This document shows, piece after piece, positions 51,001 through 58,239 of a stretch of 64,000 nt of DNA. A model generated the notes under the pieces. That model made no database searches and was not told the origin of the DNA. It was given only the letters and a program-made list of their open reading frames with translations. The position numbers and the translations under genes were made by a program. Source of the stretch: Lagopus muta (lineage: Eukaryota > Chordata > Aves > Galliformes > Phasianidae). The stretch spans positions 22,818,933 through 22,882,932 of the forward strand of contig NC_064439.1 in assembly GCF_023343835.1 (NCBI RefSeq), written 5' to 3'. The number at the start of each line of letters is the position of its first letter. Within the stretch, counting starts at the first letter, position 1.

Positions 51001-53998
51001 GGGATAAAAAGGAAGGAAAAGGGTAGAAAAGATACAGAGATACTTAACTGGAGGATGCACAGGAGCATGGTGAGTGCATGCGTAACTTTTTTAGATAAAG
51101 AACCTGAAGCAATTGAAGCACATCAAACGGAAACCTCTTCCCCTACTTCTTAAAGTATTTGTGGCCTGTTGTTCTTGTGCAGTTTTTGAAATGCTGTTTG
51201 ACTCTTAGGGACGAGCTGACTTGTTAATGGAAGATGAGTTGTTCTAATATTTAAGAGAAGTGAGTTTTCTTCCTGCAAACCTTACAGTGCAAATCAAACT
51301 TCCACTTGAGAGAATAATTCCTCAGTAAAGCCCTTCACAAAATATTTAATGGTGAAAGTAAATTTTATATAAGCTACCTAACATGTTCCAATTTTTAAAT
51401 TTCCTTAAACAAAGTAAAAGAAATCTCTACAAATACTGGGAAATCTGTAAATGATTGATTAAAAGATCTGGCCATATTGTTCCTCATTCTTTGCACATGA
51501 CAGTGCTCAATTTTTGAGTTTCTCTAGCTGTCACTAAATGATCGTGTCGTATGACAAGAAGCCAGTAAAAGCAGCAGTGGTAAATGCAAAATATGTATAA
51601 CAATTGATATTTCTTACAGATCTGTGCTGAAAAGTACCAAAATCCAAGCAGGTCTAGTGAGTAGAAGGATAACAGTGACTATCAGAACAAATGCTGTTGC
51701 CATCACAGAAGAAGAAAAAGAAACTGGTGGCTAAATAACTTAATTTCTTCTGAGTTGAAAAAGGGTGTAGGAAAGAGAAACTGTAAATAAACTTGTGGGA
51801 AAAAGTGGCTCCATTCAACAGCATGGAAAGACATTGGGAGGTCAGTTAGGAATTTCTTTCAGCAAAGATGAGGGAAAGTGAGGGAAGAAGCCCCATTTTT
51901 TTCCCAGCCAGAGGACTCCTGCCCATTGGGGAGCAGCTCTGGGTGATGGCAGGTGCTGCTGTCTCCTGAGGCGGCTTCACAGACAGCCACTGAGGCTCCA
52001 AGCCGACACTAGAGAAAGGCACTCTGACAAAGGGCTCATGGCAGCTGTGCTGGGTGACTGCTGCTTTAACAGTGATCAAATCTTCTATGCTCTGGAATAG
52101 TAGACTTATTTTATGGATATAAGAAGCCAGTGCGACAAAATGTACTTCTTCCTCATCAGGCACAAATTCCATACAACTCAAACTTATCCCTTAGCATTCT
52201 AAATAGAACAATAGATATTTTTCAAAGAGTACAGAATTCCGAAAACTATTTTTGTACATTGCCCATAAACCAAGAGGTGGTACAGAAATGACCTCCACTT
52301 GGAGCCCAGTGATCTGTGTTTTCTTCCATCTCACTTTGCTGCCACCAGTATTAGCAAGCACAACTGGATTACTGTTGACATAAAACAAGGGCTGCAGCTT
52401 TAGTTTAAATAAAAACTATGACATAACTTTTGAGTTTACTGCATAAACTGAAACCTTCTTACTGAGGTTTTATCATTCCCCGAATTTAAGATGCACGTCT
52501 CCTTACTGAAGTGAAATCAGACCCTCAGTCACATTTTACTCGAGTGATCACTTAGCTCCTTAGCACTCCAAAACCCCTGAACTTGTATACAATGTCACTG
52601 GCAATAGTTTCCAAACTTTCTGCAAATATGTCAATTCGGAAAAAAAAAAACAACAAAAAGATAAAACGGACTAAAGAATCTGCTATTCCTCTACCACCGT
52701 TTGCAGCAGAAGGGATTAAGGCATATTCTTTCCAAGTTCGGAATTTTTGTCCAAGAACAAGCTCTACCAAGCTTCATTATTTGACTTAACTCTGCCCTTG
52801 GAGGTCAATTCCTCTGGTGTTCTTCATGTCGTGCTCCAAACACCTGATTTTTGTCATGATAAAAATGCAGGCTATGCATTTTTCACACTAGGAAAGGTTT
52901 CTATCTGAGTAAGACTGTAAGATGCGATTTTCTAGTGAACAATGATGGCCTTCCATGTGCATGCCAATATCTCTTTTAGAATCTTAATCAGAAATGTTCA
53001 ACAATCTTGTAATGGAGATAAAGAACTGAATATTCATCATGTTCTTATCAGACAGGTATTTCATTTTTAAAGTCTGATGATCTTCATTAAAAACTGCTAT
53101 GGCTAAGAAGCCAAAGCTGCTGACAAAGTACTTAGCTCAAAATCAAGGAAACTAAGTGAGTGTATATGAAGTTTGTGAAAAAGATAAAAGAAAAATTGTC
53201 AGAAAAGTATGTAGCATATTTGCAATGTCATATATTCCCTCTGTTGATATCTTTGAAAACAATAAAGTATATAAGAAACAAATGACAAGACTTTGTAGAA
53301 ATACAGCTTTATCTAACCTTTGATCAGAGAATATTCCAGTAAAAGAGCACAGAAATCTGCTTTTTATCAAGTGTACCGATAAACGTATACTTATGCTGAA
53401 TCTACAACCAAATGCTGAATAATTCTACTGTTAATGTAATACTTCTTCAGTCAACTTCAGTTGACTGAAAGATTAATTTAATTTTAATACAAAATTCATC
53501 AAAATATAAACAAATTTTAGGTGTTAAATACAAGGCATGATAGTGAACTGAAAAACCTGTAAACACTGTAATAACATAATGCATTTTTAAAGAGATGTGT
53601 AACATCTTCTATAGAAACTTCGTCTCAGAATCTGTCAAGTCTTACTTGTTAAAAACAACGCAGTATGCATATACTGCTTAACAAAACAGGAAAAAAGATA
53701 TGTAATAATGCCAATGCTTTATTTACAGATTACGTGCAGCTTTAATTTTTGTCAGTTTCTAAAATTTTCAGTTCCATCCATAAAACATTTTATCTGATTA
53801 AAACTTATAGGCTACTTTCTTAAAATAAAGTATCTGACAATACAAGAGAAATATCTTAAAATTTAGGAGTATAAAAACAAGTCAAATTTCCACAATGACA
53901 TTCAAACATAACACATGCAATTCCTTACCTACAAGCAGAAAATACACTTGGCACTTTAAGTCACAAAATAAGCTGGCTAGAGGGCTCCATGAAAGCAT
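35968..53998 (-). CDS. HEPACAM2: HEPACAM2 (HEPACAM family member 2), whole coding region, nine exons
   Basis: Single-pass Ig-superfamily membrane protein. Exons join as 53998-53929, 49827-49477, 48603-48319, 41762-41466, 38694-38569, 38483-38459, 38335-38298, 37458-37385 and 36084-35968. That is 1383 nt with every junction phase consistent, giving 460 aa against about 462 in human (recalled). Layout: signal peptide; a first Ig domain lacking the canonical F-strand Cys; two C2-type Ig domains with normal Cys pairs; many N-glycosylation sequons (NTT, NQT, NAS, NGT, NIT, NYT, NYS, NMT); one membrane helix; and a cytoplasmic tail of about 100 residues ending in the conserved TVYEVIQHIP block. Family knowledge: human HEPACAM2 (MIKI) is a Golgi protein that moves to centrosomes in mitosis after tankyrase modification, and it is related to the glial adhesion protein HEPACAM. 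It is head to head with VPS50. The first exon carries an odd frame change, described separately. Confidence 0.93.
36085..37384 (-). other. HEPACAM2 intron 8
   Basis: About 1.3 kb. Only a T run near 36167-36179 stands out. Confidence 0.8.
37385..37458 (-). CDS. HEPACAM2: HEPACAM2 coding exon 8
   Basis: Acceptor TTTTAACTTTAG|GACAT, donor AGG|GTATGT. The 74-nt exon encodes the conserved tail block GHESALDDFGIYEFVAIPD, then HGSSSR. Human has HEDALDDFGIYEFVAFPD at this point. Confidence 0.92.
37459..38297 (-). other. HEPACAM2 intron 7
   Basis: About 0.84 kb, with a short direct duplication CTTTAAATCACTTTAAATCA near 37590-37610. Nothing else recognised. Confidence 0.8.
38298..38335 (-). CDS. HEPACAM2: HEPACAM2 coding exon 7 (38-nt microexon)
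   Basis: Acceptor TGTTTTCTAG|GCCAG, donor TTCAG|GTAATG. Encodes RPEADYRKAQTFSG across its borders, matching human RPETEYRKAQTFSG. The first base completes an Arg codon begun in exon 6. Confidence 0.92.
38459..38483 (-). CDS. HEPACAM2: HEPACAM2 coding exon 6 (25-nt microexon)
   Basis: Acceptor CTGCTCTTTTCAG|TGATA, donor GAGAAG|GTACAA. Encodes VIQQKLQR(R), equivalent to human VIKQKLEG. It is separated from exon 5 by an intron of only 85 bp and from exon 7 by 123 bp. The phases (in 1, out 2) fit both neighbours, which supports this very small exon. Confidence 0.88.
38569..38694 (-). CDS. HEPACAM2: HEPACAM2 coding exon 5 (transmembrane segment)
   Basis: Acceptor TTTTTTGACACAG|GACTG, donor CTTAAAG|GTATG, 126 nt. 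Encodes a juxtamembrane GLEKLAQKGKSLSSL, then the hydrophobic helix AVITGISLFLILVMSFLFI and the stop-transfer WKRYKPLK. Confidence 0.93.
38695..41465 (-). other. HEPACAM2 intron 4
   Basis: Contains a T-rich stretch with (GTTTT)n and long T runs at about 39847-39912. No other recognised element. Confidence 0.8.
39847..39912. repeat. T-rich simple repeat with (GTTTT)n
   Basis: (GTTTT) units followed by long T runs broken by single C, inside HEPACAM2 intron 4. Confidence 0.9.
41466..41762 (-). CDS. HEPACAM2: HEPACAM2 coding exon 4 (third Ig domain)
   Basis: Acceptor TTTTTCAATGCAG|ATGGA, donor GCAG|GTAAG, 297 nt (99 codons, phase 1 to 1 as usual for Ig-domain exons). Begins YGPYGLRVKSDKGLKVG; the B-strand Cys is in VLFDCSADS and the F-strand Cys in DYMCRAFN. 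Confidence 0.94.
47680..47990 (-). mobile_element. Very old CR1-like LINE reverse-transcriptase fragment
   Basis: Minus-strand text with frameshifts gives VTHGIPQ followed by ILSPILSNTFITDIKRLG, the degenerate form of the RT motif SGVPQGSILGPVLFNIFINDL found in CR1/L3 LINEs. It lies at lower coordinates than the CR1 tail at 48.1 kb, so it is a separate insertion. Boundaries are approximate. Confidence 0.5.
48123..48228 (-). mobile_element. CR1 LINE 3' tip with terminal octamer repeats
   Basis: 'AGAATCATAGAATCATAGA' tandem tail followed by 'AAGGTTGGAAAAGACC' and 'CACCCAGTCCAACCATTCAC'. Minus orientation. About 100 bp, severely 5' truncated. Confidence 0.9.
48319..48603 (-). CDS. HEPACAM2: HEPACAM2 coding exon 3 (second Ig domain)
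   Basis: Acceptor TTTTTTTTATAG|TACCT, donor TATT|GTGAGT, 285 nt, phase 1 to 1. Begins VPVTQPIVHTEPSSG; the disulfide pair is visible in ITLKC and NYSCLVSN. Confidence 0.94.
48604..49476 (-). other. HEPACAM2 intron 2
   Basis: About 0.9 kb of unremarkable sequence with a T run near 49245. Nothing else recognised. Confidence 0.8.
49477..49827 (-). CDS. HEPACAM2: HEPACAM2 coding exon 2 (first Ig domain)
   Basis: Acceptor TTTTTATACAG|GTATT, donor GATG|GTAAGT, 351 nt, phase 1 to 1. Encodes GICSALKLTVPSHTIHG through GNYIVKV to HVAVD. The F-strand position where Ig domains normally have Cys reads GNYIVKV, so the canonical disulfide is absent here as in human. This copy also has a lone Cys in TACEIQIIW, where human (recalled) has Ser. 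Confidence 0.94.
49828..53928 (-). other. HEPACAM2 intron 1
   Basis: About 4.1 kb. Contains a perfect 10-bp-stem, 4-nt-loop inverted repeat at 53446-53469 and no recognised transposon or gene. ORFs here are short and featureless. Confidence 0.7.
53929..53998 (-). CDS. HEPACAM2: HEPACAM2 coding exon 1 (signal peptide), start chosen at 53998
   Basis: Donor CTTGTAG|GTAAGG. Reading back from the donor in the phase required by exon 2 gives KCQVYFLLVG, aligned with human CKIYLLLFG. The only in-frame Met before it is at 53998 (AGG ATG C, a good -3 A). The sequence upstream of the shift, ATG GGA CAG GAT GCT TTC ATG GAG CCC at 54008, is the mammalian start MGQDAFMEP, but it runs in another frame to a TGA. 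I therefore take 53998 as the start. A base-calling or assembly error is the alternative explanation. Confidence 0.7.
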
Positions 53999-54008
53999 CC
54001 TGTCCCAT
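53961..54008 (-). other. Upstream ORF at the ancestral HEPACAM2 start codon
   Basis: ATG at 54008 opens MGQDAFMEP and six further codons before TGA (53963-53961). It overlaps the proposed main start in another frame. Its -3 base is T, a weak context, so ribosomes could scan past to 53998. If the one-base difference is a sequence error, this is instead the normal start of the protein. Confidence 0.6.
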
Positions 54009-54322
54009 ACAAACACCACCTTCTTCTCAGTGCTAAGACGGAGCTGGGACCAGCACCTGCTGGTTTATTTGCTAGGAAAATCAGCAACGAGTTAACAGGC
54101 CCTATCCTGTCCCCAGCCCTGTCTGATTTGAATATGTGTATACACAGAACAAAGGGAGTGGAGCACCTGTTAGATGAGCACCCATCTTCATTGCCTCTGA
54201 CTTCACCATAACCCTTCCCTAGCAGCCGCAGTAAATATGACAGAGAATATAATAAATGAGCCACAGAATAATACAGAGTACCTTGAATTATCAAAAATAT
54301 GTGAACACACCCAACAGATAGG

Positions 54323-54329
54323 TTATATA
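54323..54329 (-). promoter_or_regulatory. Possible TATA box for HEPACAM2
   Basis: The minus strand reads CCTATATAACC about 315 bp upstream of the HEPACAM2 start codons. Several ATGs lie between it and the start, which argues against a leader this long. Weak support. Confidence 0.25.
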
Positions 54330-54435
54330 GGTACTAACATCCTTTAGTTACACTGTTTTATAAAAAAGACTGTGCTGCTAGATGGTTCTGCTCATTCCAA
54401 ATTAGTATGTAGTATTTGGTACATTAGTATTTAGA

Positions 54436-54473
54436 TTTTCTTTTTTTTTTCTTTTTTTTTTCTTTTTTTTTTT
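54436..54473. repeat. Long T/C tract
   Basis: T runs of about 10-12 bases broken by single C, ending TTTCAGGTGAG. It mimics a plus-strand splice acceptor, but no exon follows that I recognise. It lies in the spacer between HEPACAM2 and VPS50. Confidence 0.85.
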
Positions 54474-55648
54474 CAGGTGAGAACTTTTCCATTGGTCTCT
54501 TCTTTCCTTCTATTTTTTAAAGAAAAATATTTAAAAAACACAAAGCTGTGACTAAATAGTTATCATTTTCTTCCTTAACATACGTGTAACAGGGAAACAA
54601 TTTCATTCCCCTCCTCTGAGCAACTAGTAATGTGAAGTGTCCATCAGGAATCATCTAACAAAGAGTCCTGTAGTAGCGTGCACAACCCACTAGAGCTGTT
54701 AAGTTAGCTGCTGATTACTGTTTATTCTGAGCGAACTTACATCGGTTTAATATTAATATTAATGTATGATTTGGATTTTGTCCAAGGCTGCCACTCACTG
54801 TACAAACCTAATCAGCAGCACACCAGACAGCCCTCCTGCAACTTGCATGTGCAGAAACAGTTTGCAACAGCAAATATCTGCATCAACAGAGATGGTTTAT
54901 CCACAGAAAAACACACGTTAAGTTTTTGTTACGCAGCACTTACGCTGAACACGTACGGATGAACAAATTCCTGCCTTGTGCAGGATGGATGGCAGCAAGG
55001 AACTGATCCCCCTCACTGTGTGCCTGTGCTGGTGCTCGGGGTCCTGCAGAGTGCTAAGCCACTGCCGTAAGGAATGAACGTTTGATTTCTGCTTCACTTA
55101 AAAGGAGGTGAAAACGCCCAGACCCTTCCAGAATTTTTACTAGCTCTGTATGACCAAATGTAATGCATGTTATTTCAGCAGTCCCAGCAGAAATAATGTC
55201 ATTGCCTGGCACAAGAGTGCAGATGAAGAGAGCACTGTGCACATCCACAAGGGCTCCGGGTACCCCCTGCCCTGCCTTCCCCAGGGCTGTTGTTTGTAAC
55301 CTGTTTAATCCACTTCGCTGCAGTCTACATGTATCAAATGGCAACCTTTTATAAAATGAGTTAGAAATGATTATCTACTCAGTTTCATTATGTAATAAAA
55401 TATTTGTCATAGATTCCAATTAATTTCTAACTGAAATGAATGGGAGCCTTCCCACTGGCATGAAGTCAGTGCTGGTGTTCTAAACATCTGATGTGGGTGA
55501 AGAAAATAATAAAACAAACAAACTCTAGAAGAACAACAGATTAGCGGAGATACGTATTTCAAGTCAGTACCTCCCCTTATTTCCAGGGTATGTCCTCAAT
55601 GTTGTTAATACACTGGCATTTATTACACCAAATAGCTCACACAAAGCT
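54474..55648. other. Spacer between HEPACAM2 and VPS50
   Basis: No gene or repeat recognised. ORFs on both strands are short (under 100 codons). Confidence 0.45.
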
Positions 55649-55800
55649 ACCACAGACTCACTGAATGGCTTAGGTTGGAAGGAATCTCTAAGCCCATCCA
55701 TCTCCCACCCATGCCATGGACAGGGCTGCCCCCACCAGCTCAGGCTGCCCAGGGCCCATCCAACCCAACCTGGAGCACCTCCAGGGATGGGGAACCACAG
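55649..55800 (-). mobile_element. CR1 LINE 3' fragment next to the VPS50 CpG island
   Basis: 'GACTCACTGAATGGCTTAGG', 'CCAACCTGGAGCACCTCCAG' and 'GGCTGCCCAGGGCCCATCCA' are CR1 3' text in minus orientation. The element ends about 100-150 bp before the GC-rich promoter island begins. Confidence 0.85.
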
Positions 55801-56139
55801 CTCTCGGCCAGGTACCGACACAAGCCCGTTTTGGCCATGCGGAACTGCATTCTCATTTTGTCTTCTAGCAACTGATTTCAAAGCCTAAATACGCCGTGCT
55901 AAAACCCCCAGGGACACACGTGGCGTGAGAGGAAATTCACCCCATCCCCGAAAGGACACGGTGTGACGACGGGCTGACGGCAAGCCACACTTTCGGTGAC
56001 CCGCTTTAACGGCGCCCTTAAGCGGCACCCGCAGCACCCACCCAATTCCCCATCTGCGGAATGAACTGACGCCGCACCCCGCCCCGCTCGCTGCGGCCCG
56101 CCTTCCTCCGCGTCCTCCCTCCTTCCCCTGCCGGGCCGA

Positions 56140-56152
56140 CGGGGTTTGTAGT
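56140..56152 (-). promoter_or_regulatory. ACTAYRNNNCCCR motif (ZNF143/THAP11-type), minus strand
   Basis: The minus strand reads ACTACAAACCCCG, matching the ACTAYRNNNCCCR promoter motif at all fixed positions. This motif is associated with ZNF143/THAP11 binding at CpG-island promoters. It lies about 160 bp upstream of the VPS50 ATG. Confidence 0.5.
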
Positions 56153-56176
56153 TTGAGGGCGCCCGGCCGCCCCAGG

Positions 56177-56189
56177 ACTACGGCTCCCA
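56177..56189 (+). promoter_or_regulatory. ACTAYRNNNCCCR motif (ZNF143/THAP11-type), plus strand
   Basis: ACTACGGCTCCCA, followed by G, fits ACTAYRNNNCCCR. It is oriented opposite to the copy 25 bp upstream, and two copies of a 13-bp motif so close together are unlikely by chance. A role in VPS50 transcription is inferred. Confidence 0.55.
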
Positions 56190-56234
56190 GGGATCCGCGG
56201 GCGGACGGGCGGGCGCGGTCAGGTGGCGTCCAAC

Positions 56235-56264
56235 ATGGCTTCCCCGTGCCGGCCCCGGCCGTAG
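56235..56264 (+). other. Possible 9-codon uORF in the VPS50 leader / YY1-like site
   Basis: AAC ATG G is a strong start context. The frame ATG GCT TCC ... CCG TAG has nine sense codons and ends 37 nt before the main ATG. The same bases (CAACATGGC) also resemble a YY1 site (consensus AANATGGC). If transcription starts at or after this point, as at many YY1 promoters, the uORF would not be translated. Confidence 0.45.
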
Positions 56265-56301
56265 CGCTGCCGCGGGGGCTGCGGGGCGCCTCGGGGCCGC
56301 C

Positions 56302-56334
56302 ATGCAGAAGATCAAGTCGCTGATGACCCGGCAG
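56302..56334 (+). CDS. VPS50: VPS50 coding exon 1
   Basis: ATG at 56302 after GCCGCC; encodes MQKIKSLMTRQ. Donor CAG|GTGAGC, phase 0. Confidence 0.95.
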
Positions 56335-58239
56335 GTGAGCGGTGCGAGGCCGGGCGCGGCGGAGAGCCGCGTTGGTACGGCTGTCCCTTTCTCGAAGCGT
56401 GATTTTGGGGGCGCCGGGCCGCGGCGCTGCGACGTGGCTTTGTCTGTCGGTCGCGGCGTGTCCGGTGGGAAGGGAGGCGAGGGCTTGGAGCTGCTGGGGG
56501 AGCTGTGCGGCGGCACGGGGCGGCTGAGCTGTCCTAGCAGCCCGCCCGGTGCGTAGCCGTGCGTCCGCGTTGCTCTGGGCCTGGGGGCTTCGCCTGAGCT
56601 CGCTCTGGGCCCTGTGCCTGCCGAGGGAACTCACCGTGACGCTGCTCCGGGAGTGATGCGCTCACCTCAGCTTTTCTTGGCAGAACTCTGTCCCGAGGGC
56701 TTTGTTTGGTTCTGGTTTGATTGGCTTGTTTTCATTCAGGAGCCATTTAGAGCCCTTTTCTATGTCCCGGTCCTGTCTTGTCTGCATTCCGCACAGGATG
56801 CGGTGCTGCGTCCGTGGGAGCACTTGTGGGAAGGCTGCCCAGCGTGGGAATGTTGTAGGCTGAAAATGGTACAGCTTCAGCAATTCTCAGCCTTTGGGAA
56901 AGGGTGAAATCCTGTGCAACATTCAGTAAGGGCAGGTTTTAACTGGTGGTGGAGATGAGCTTCCTTTACTGCCAGTTTTTGGGGTGTTTGTGGGAGGTTT
57001 TGATTGAAGTATAAGAAGCTGCAACAGGTGATTTGTGCTGCCTGCTACCTGCCTTGAGCACCAGCTCCGTGGTGATCAGCTGCCCTTGCTGGTAGTAACT
57101 GGCAAGGGAGGATGTTGTCAAATGAAGCCCAAGAAAATCTGAAACTCAAAACCAGAATGAGGAGGTTTTGCTTAGTAGGGGGATGAAATTGTGAAGTGTG
57201 GTGGCTACCACTAGTGATGAACTTGTAAAATACACTCTCAGTTTTGGAGAATAAGTAAAGACTTTTCTACTGCAAGCTCGTGTAGTAATGTCATAGCTCC
57301 TTTGCCTTCAGAGAAAGCATTGGTACCCCAGGTGTGAAAAGGACTTATGAGTAATATGCTTAGTATCATAGGGGGAGGATATAGGGAAGCTGCCTGAATC
57401 TCAGAGCTCTCGTGAACTGCCTGGGGTCTCAAAGGAAGGCTGGAGTCAGAAACATATCTGGAACTTGAATGTTCAAGTTCACTTCTGCTTCGAAAGCTAG
57501 CAAAAAGTGTGCTAAGAAACTTTCTCTTTGTTATTGCCTCATGAAGTTGTAAATGTACTGGACATTCAGCAAACACATACTTGGCTGGTTACAGATGCTT
57601 CCTGTAGCTTCTGTCTACTAGTGCATATTCTGTTCATGTGATTATGTGCTTTTGAAAGAATAATAATTATTTAAAAGAGCTAATGTGAATTATGCATCTT
57701 TTTCAGTTTAGTTATACATATGTAAAATGTGTCCTAATAGTTTTACGTGGTAAATTGAGAAATATGCCATCATACAAAAATAATATAATTATGCCACAGA
57801 GTAGGTAGAACTTACCTTAAATTTGATTATTTGATTCCGTTAAATCATTAAGCTAGGGGAACAAATTACATTATGCTTTTTGAACGTTTGCATTTTTTAA
57901 ACATCTAGAAGTTGTCAGGAGTAAGTGGACTTAGCTACGTGGATGTTACTGAAGAGAACTGTTGCAGCATGAAACTGGAAATGCCTAGTTGTTTGAGGAA
58001 TGTAATTTATACACCAGTGGTCTTATTTAAGTTTTTATAGAATAAGCCTCTTGCAATTTATTAAAGGACTTCCAGGTTTATAATCATCATCAGCAGGCGA
58101 GAGTTGTGCAGTTTGATTGCAAGATATGTAAAGTAAACAACATTAACTGATGATTAAAATTCTTTTAAAGGGTCTGAGAAGTCCTCAGGAGAGTGTTCAT
58201 GACCTCAGTCCTATTGAAAACCTCCGTTTTCCTACTAAG
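56302..58239 (+). CDS. VPS50: VPS50 (CCDC132, syndetin), first two coding exons only
   Basis: N-terminus of the EARP/GARP-II complex subunit VPS50. With VPS51-VPS53 it tethers vesicles for recycling from endosomes to the plasma membrane, and in neurons it acts in dense-core vesicle maturation (family knowledge). Joining 56302-56334 and 58171-58239 gives 34 codons, MQKIKSLMTRQ then GLRSPQESVHDLSPIEN and LRFPTK, closely matching the human start MQKIKSLMTRQGLKSPQES. Both junctions are phase 0. The full protein is about 960 aa, so over 95% of it lies to the right of the window. The main ATG has a GCC context and sits in the CpG island. I could not find exon 3 in the remaining 5.7 kb. Confidence 0.93.
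56335..58170 (+). other. VPS50 intron 1
   Basis: About 1.8 kb, GC-rich at its start (CpG island) and then AT-rich. No repeats recognised. Confidence 0.9.
58171..58239 (+). CDS. VPS50: VPS50 coding exon 2
   Basis: Acceptor ATTCTTTTAAAG|GGTCT, donor CTAAG|GTATGA, 69 nt, phase 0 to 0. Encodes GLRSPQESVHDL, then SPIENLRFPTK. Confidence 0.93.

Larger units (their letters stand above)
55900..56650 (+). promoter_or_regulatory. VPS50: CpG island promoter of VPS50
   Basis: Dense CpG and very high GC, with no TATA box, around the first VPS50 exon. The region includes two ACTAYRNNNCCCR motifs and a YY1-like CAACATGGC. It spans the 5' UTR, exon 1 and the beginning of intron 1, as is typical of housekeeping promoters. 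Island borders are judged by eye. Confidence 0.85.

Noticed and set aside
53977-54294. Minus-strand 105-codon ORF overlapping HEPACAM2 exon 1, with a leucine-rich LLYSLSYLLRLLG stretch
   Set aside because: It looks like a signal peptide at first sight, but it runs in the third frame, ends before the donor and has no human counterpart. The conserved exon uses a different frame.
54436-54480. Polypyrimidine tract plus CAG|GTGAG resembling a plus-strand splice acceptor upstream of VPS50
   Set aside because: It is a simple T-rich repeat with no recognisable exon after it, and VPS50 starts cleanly in the CpG island.
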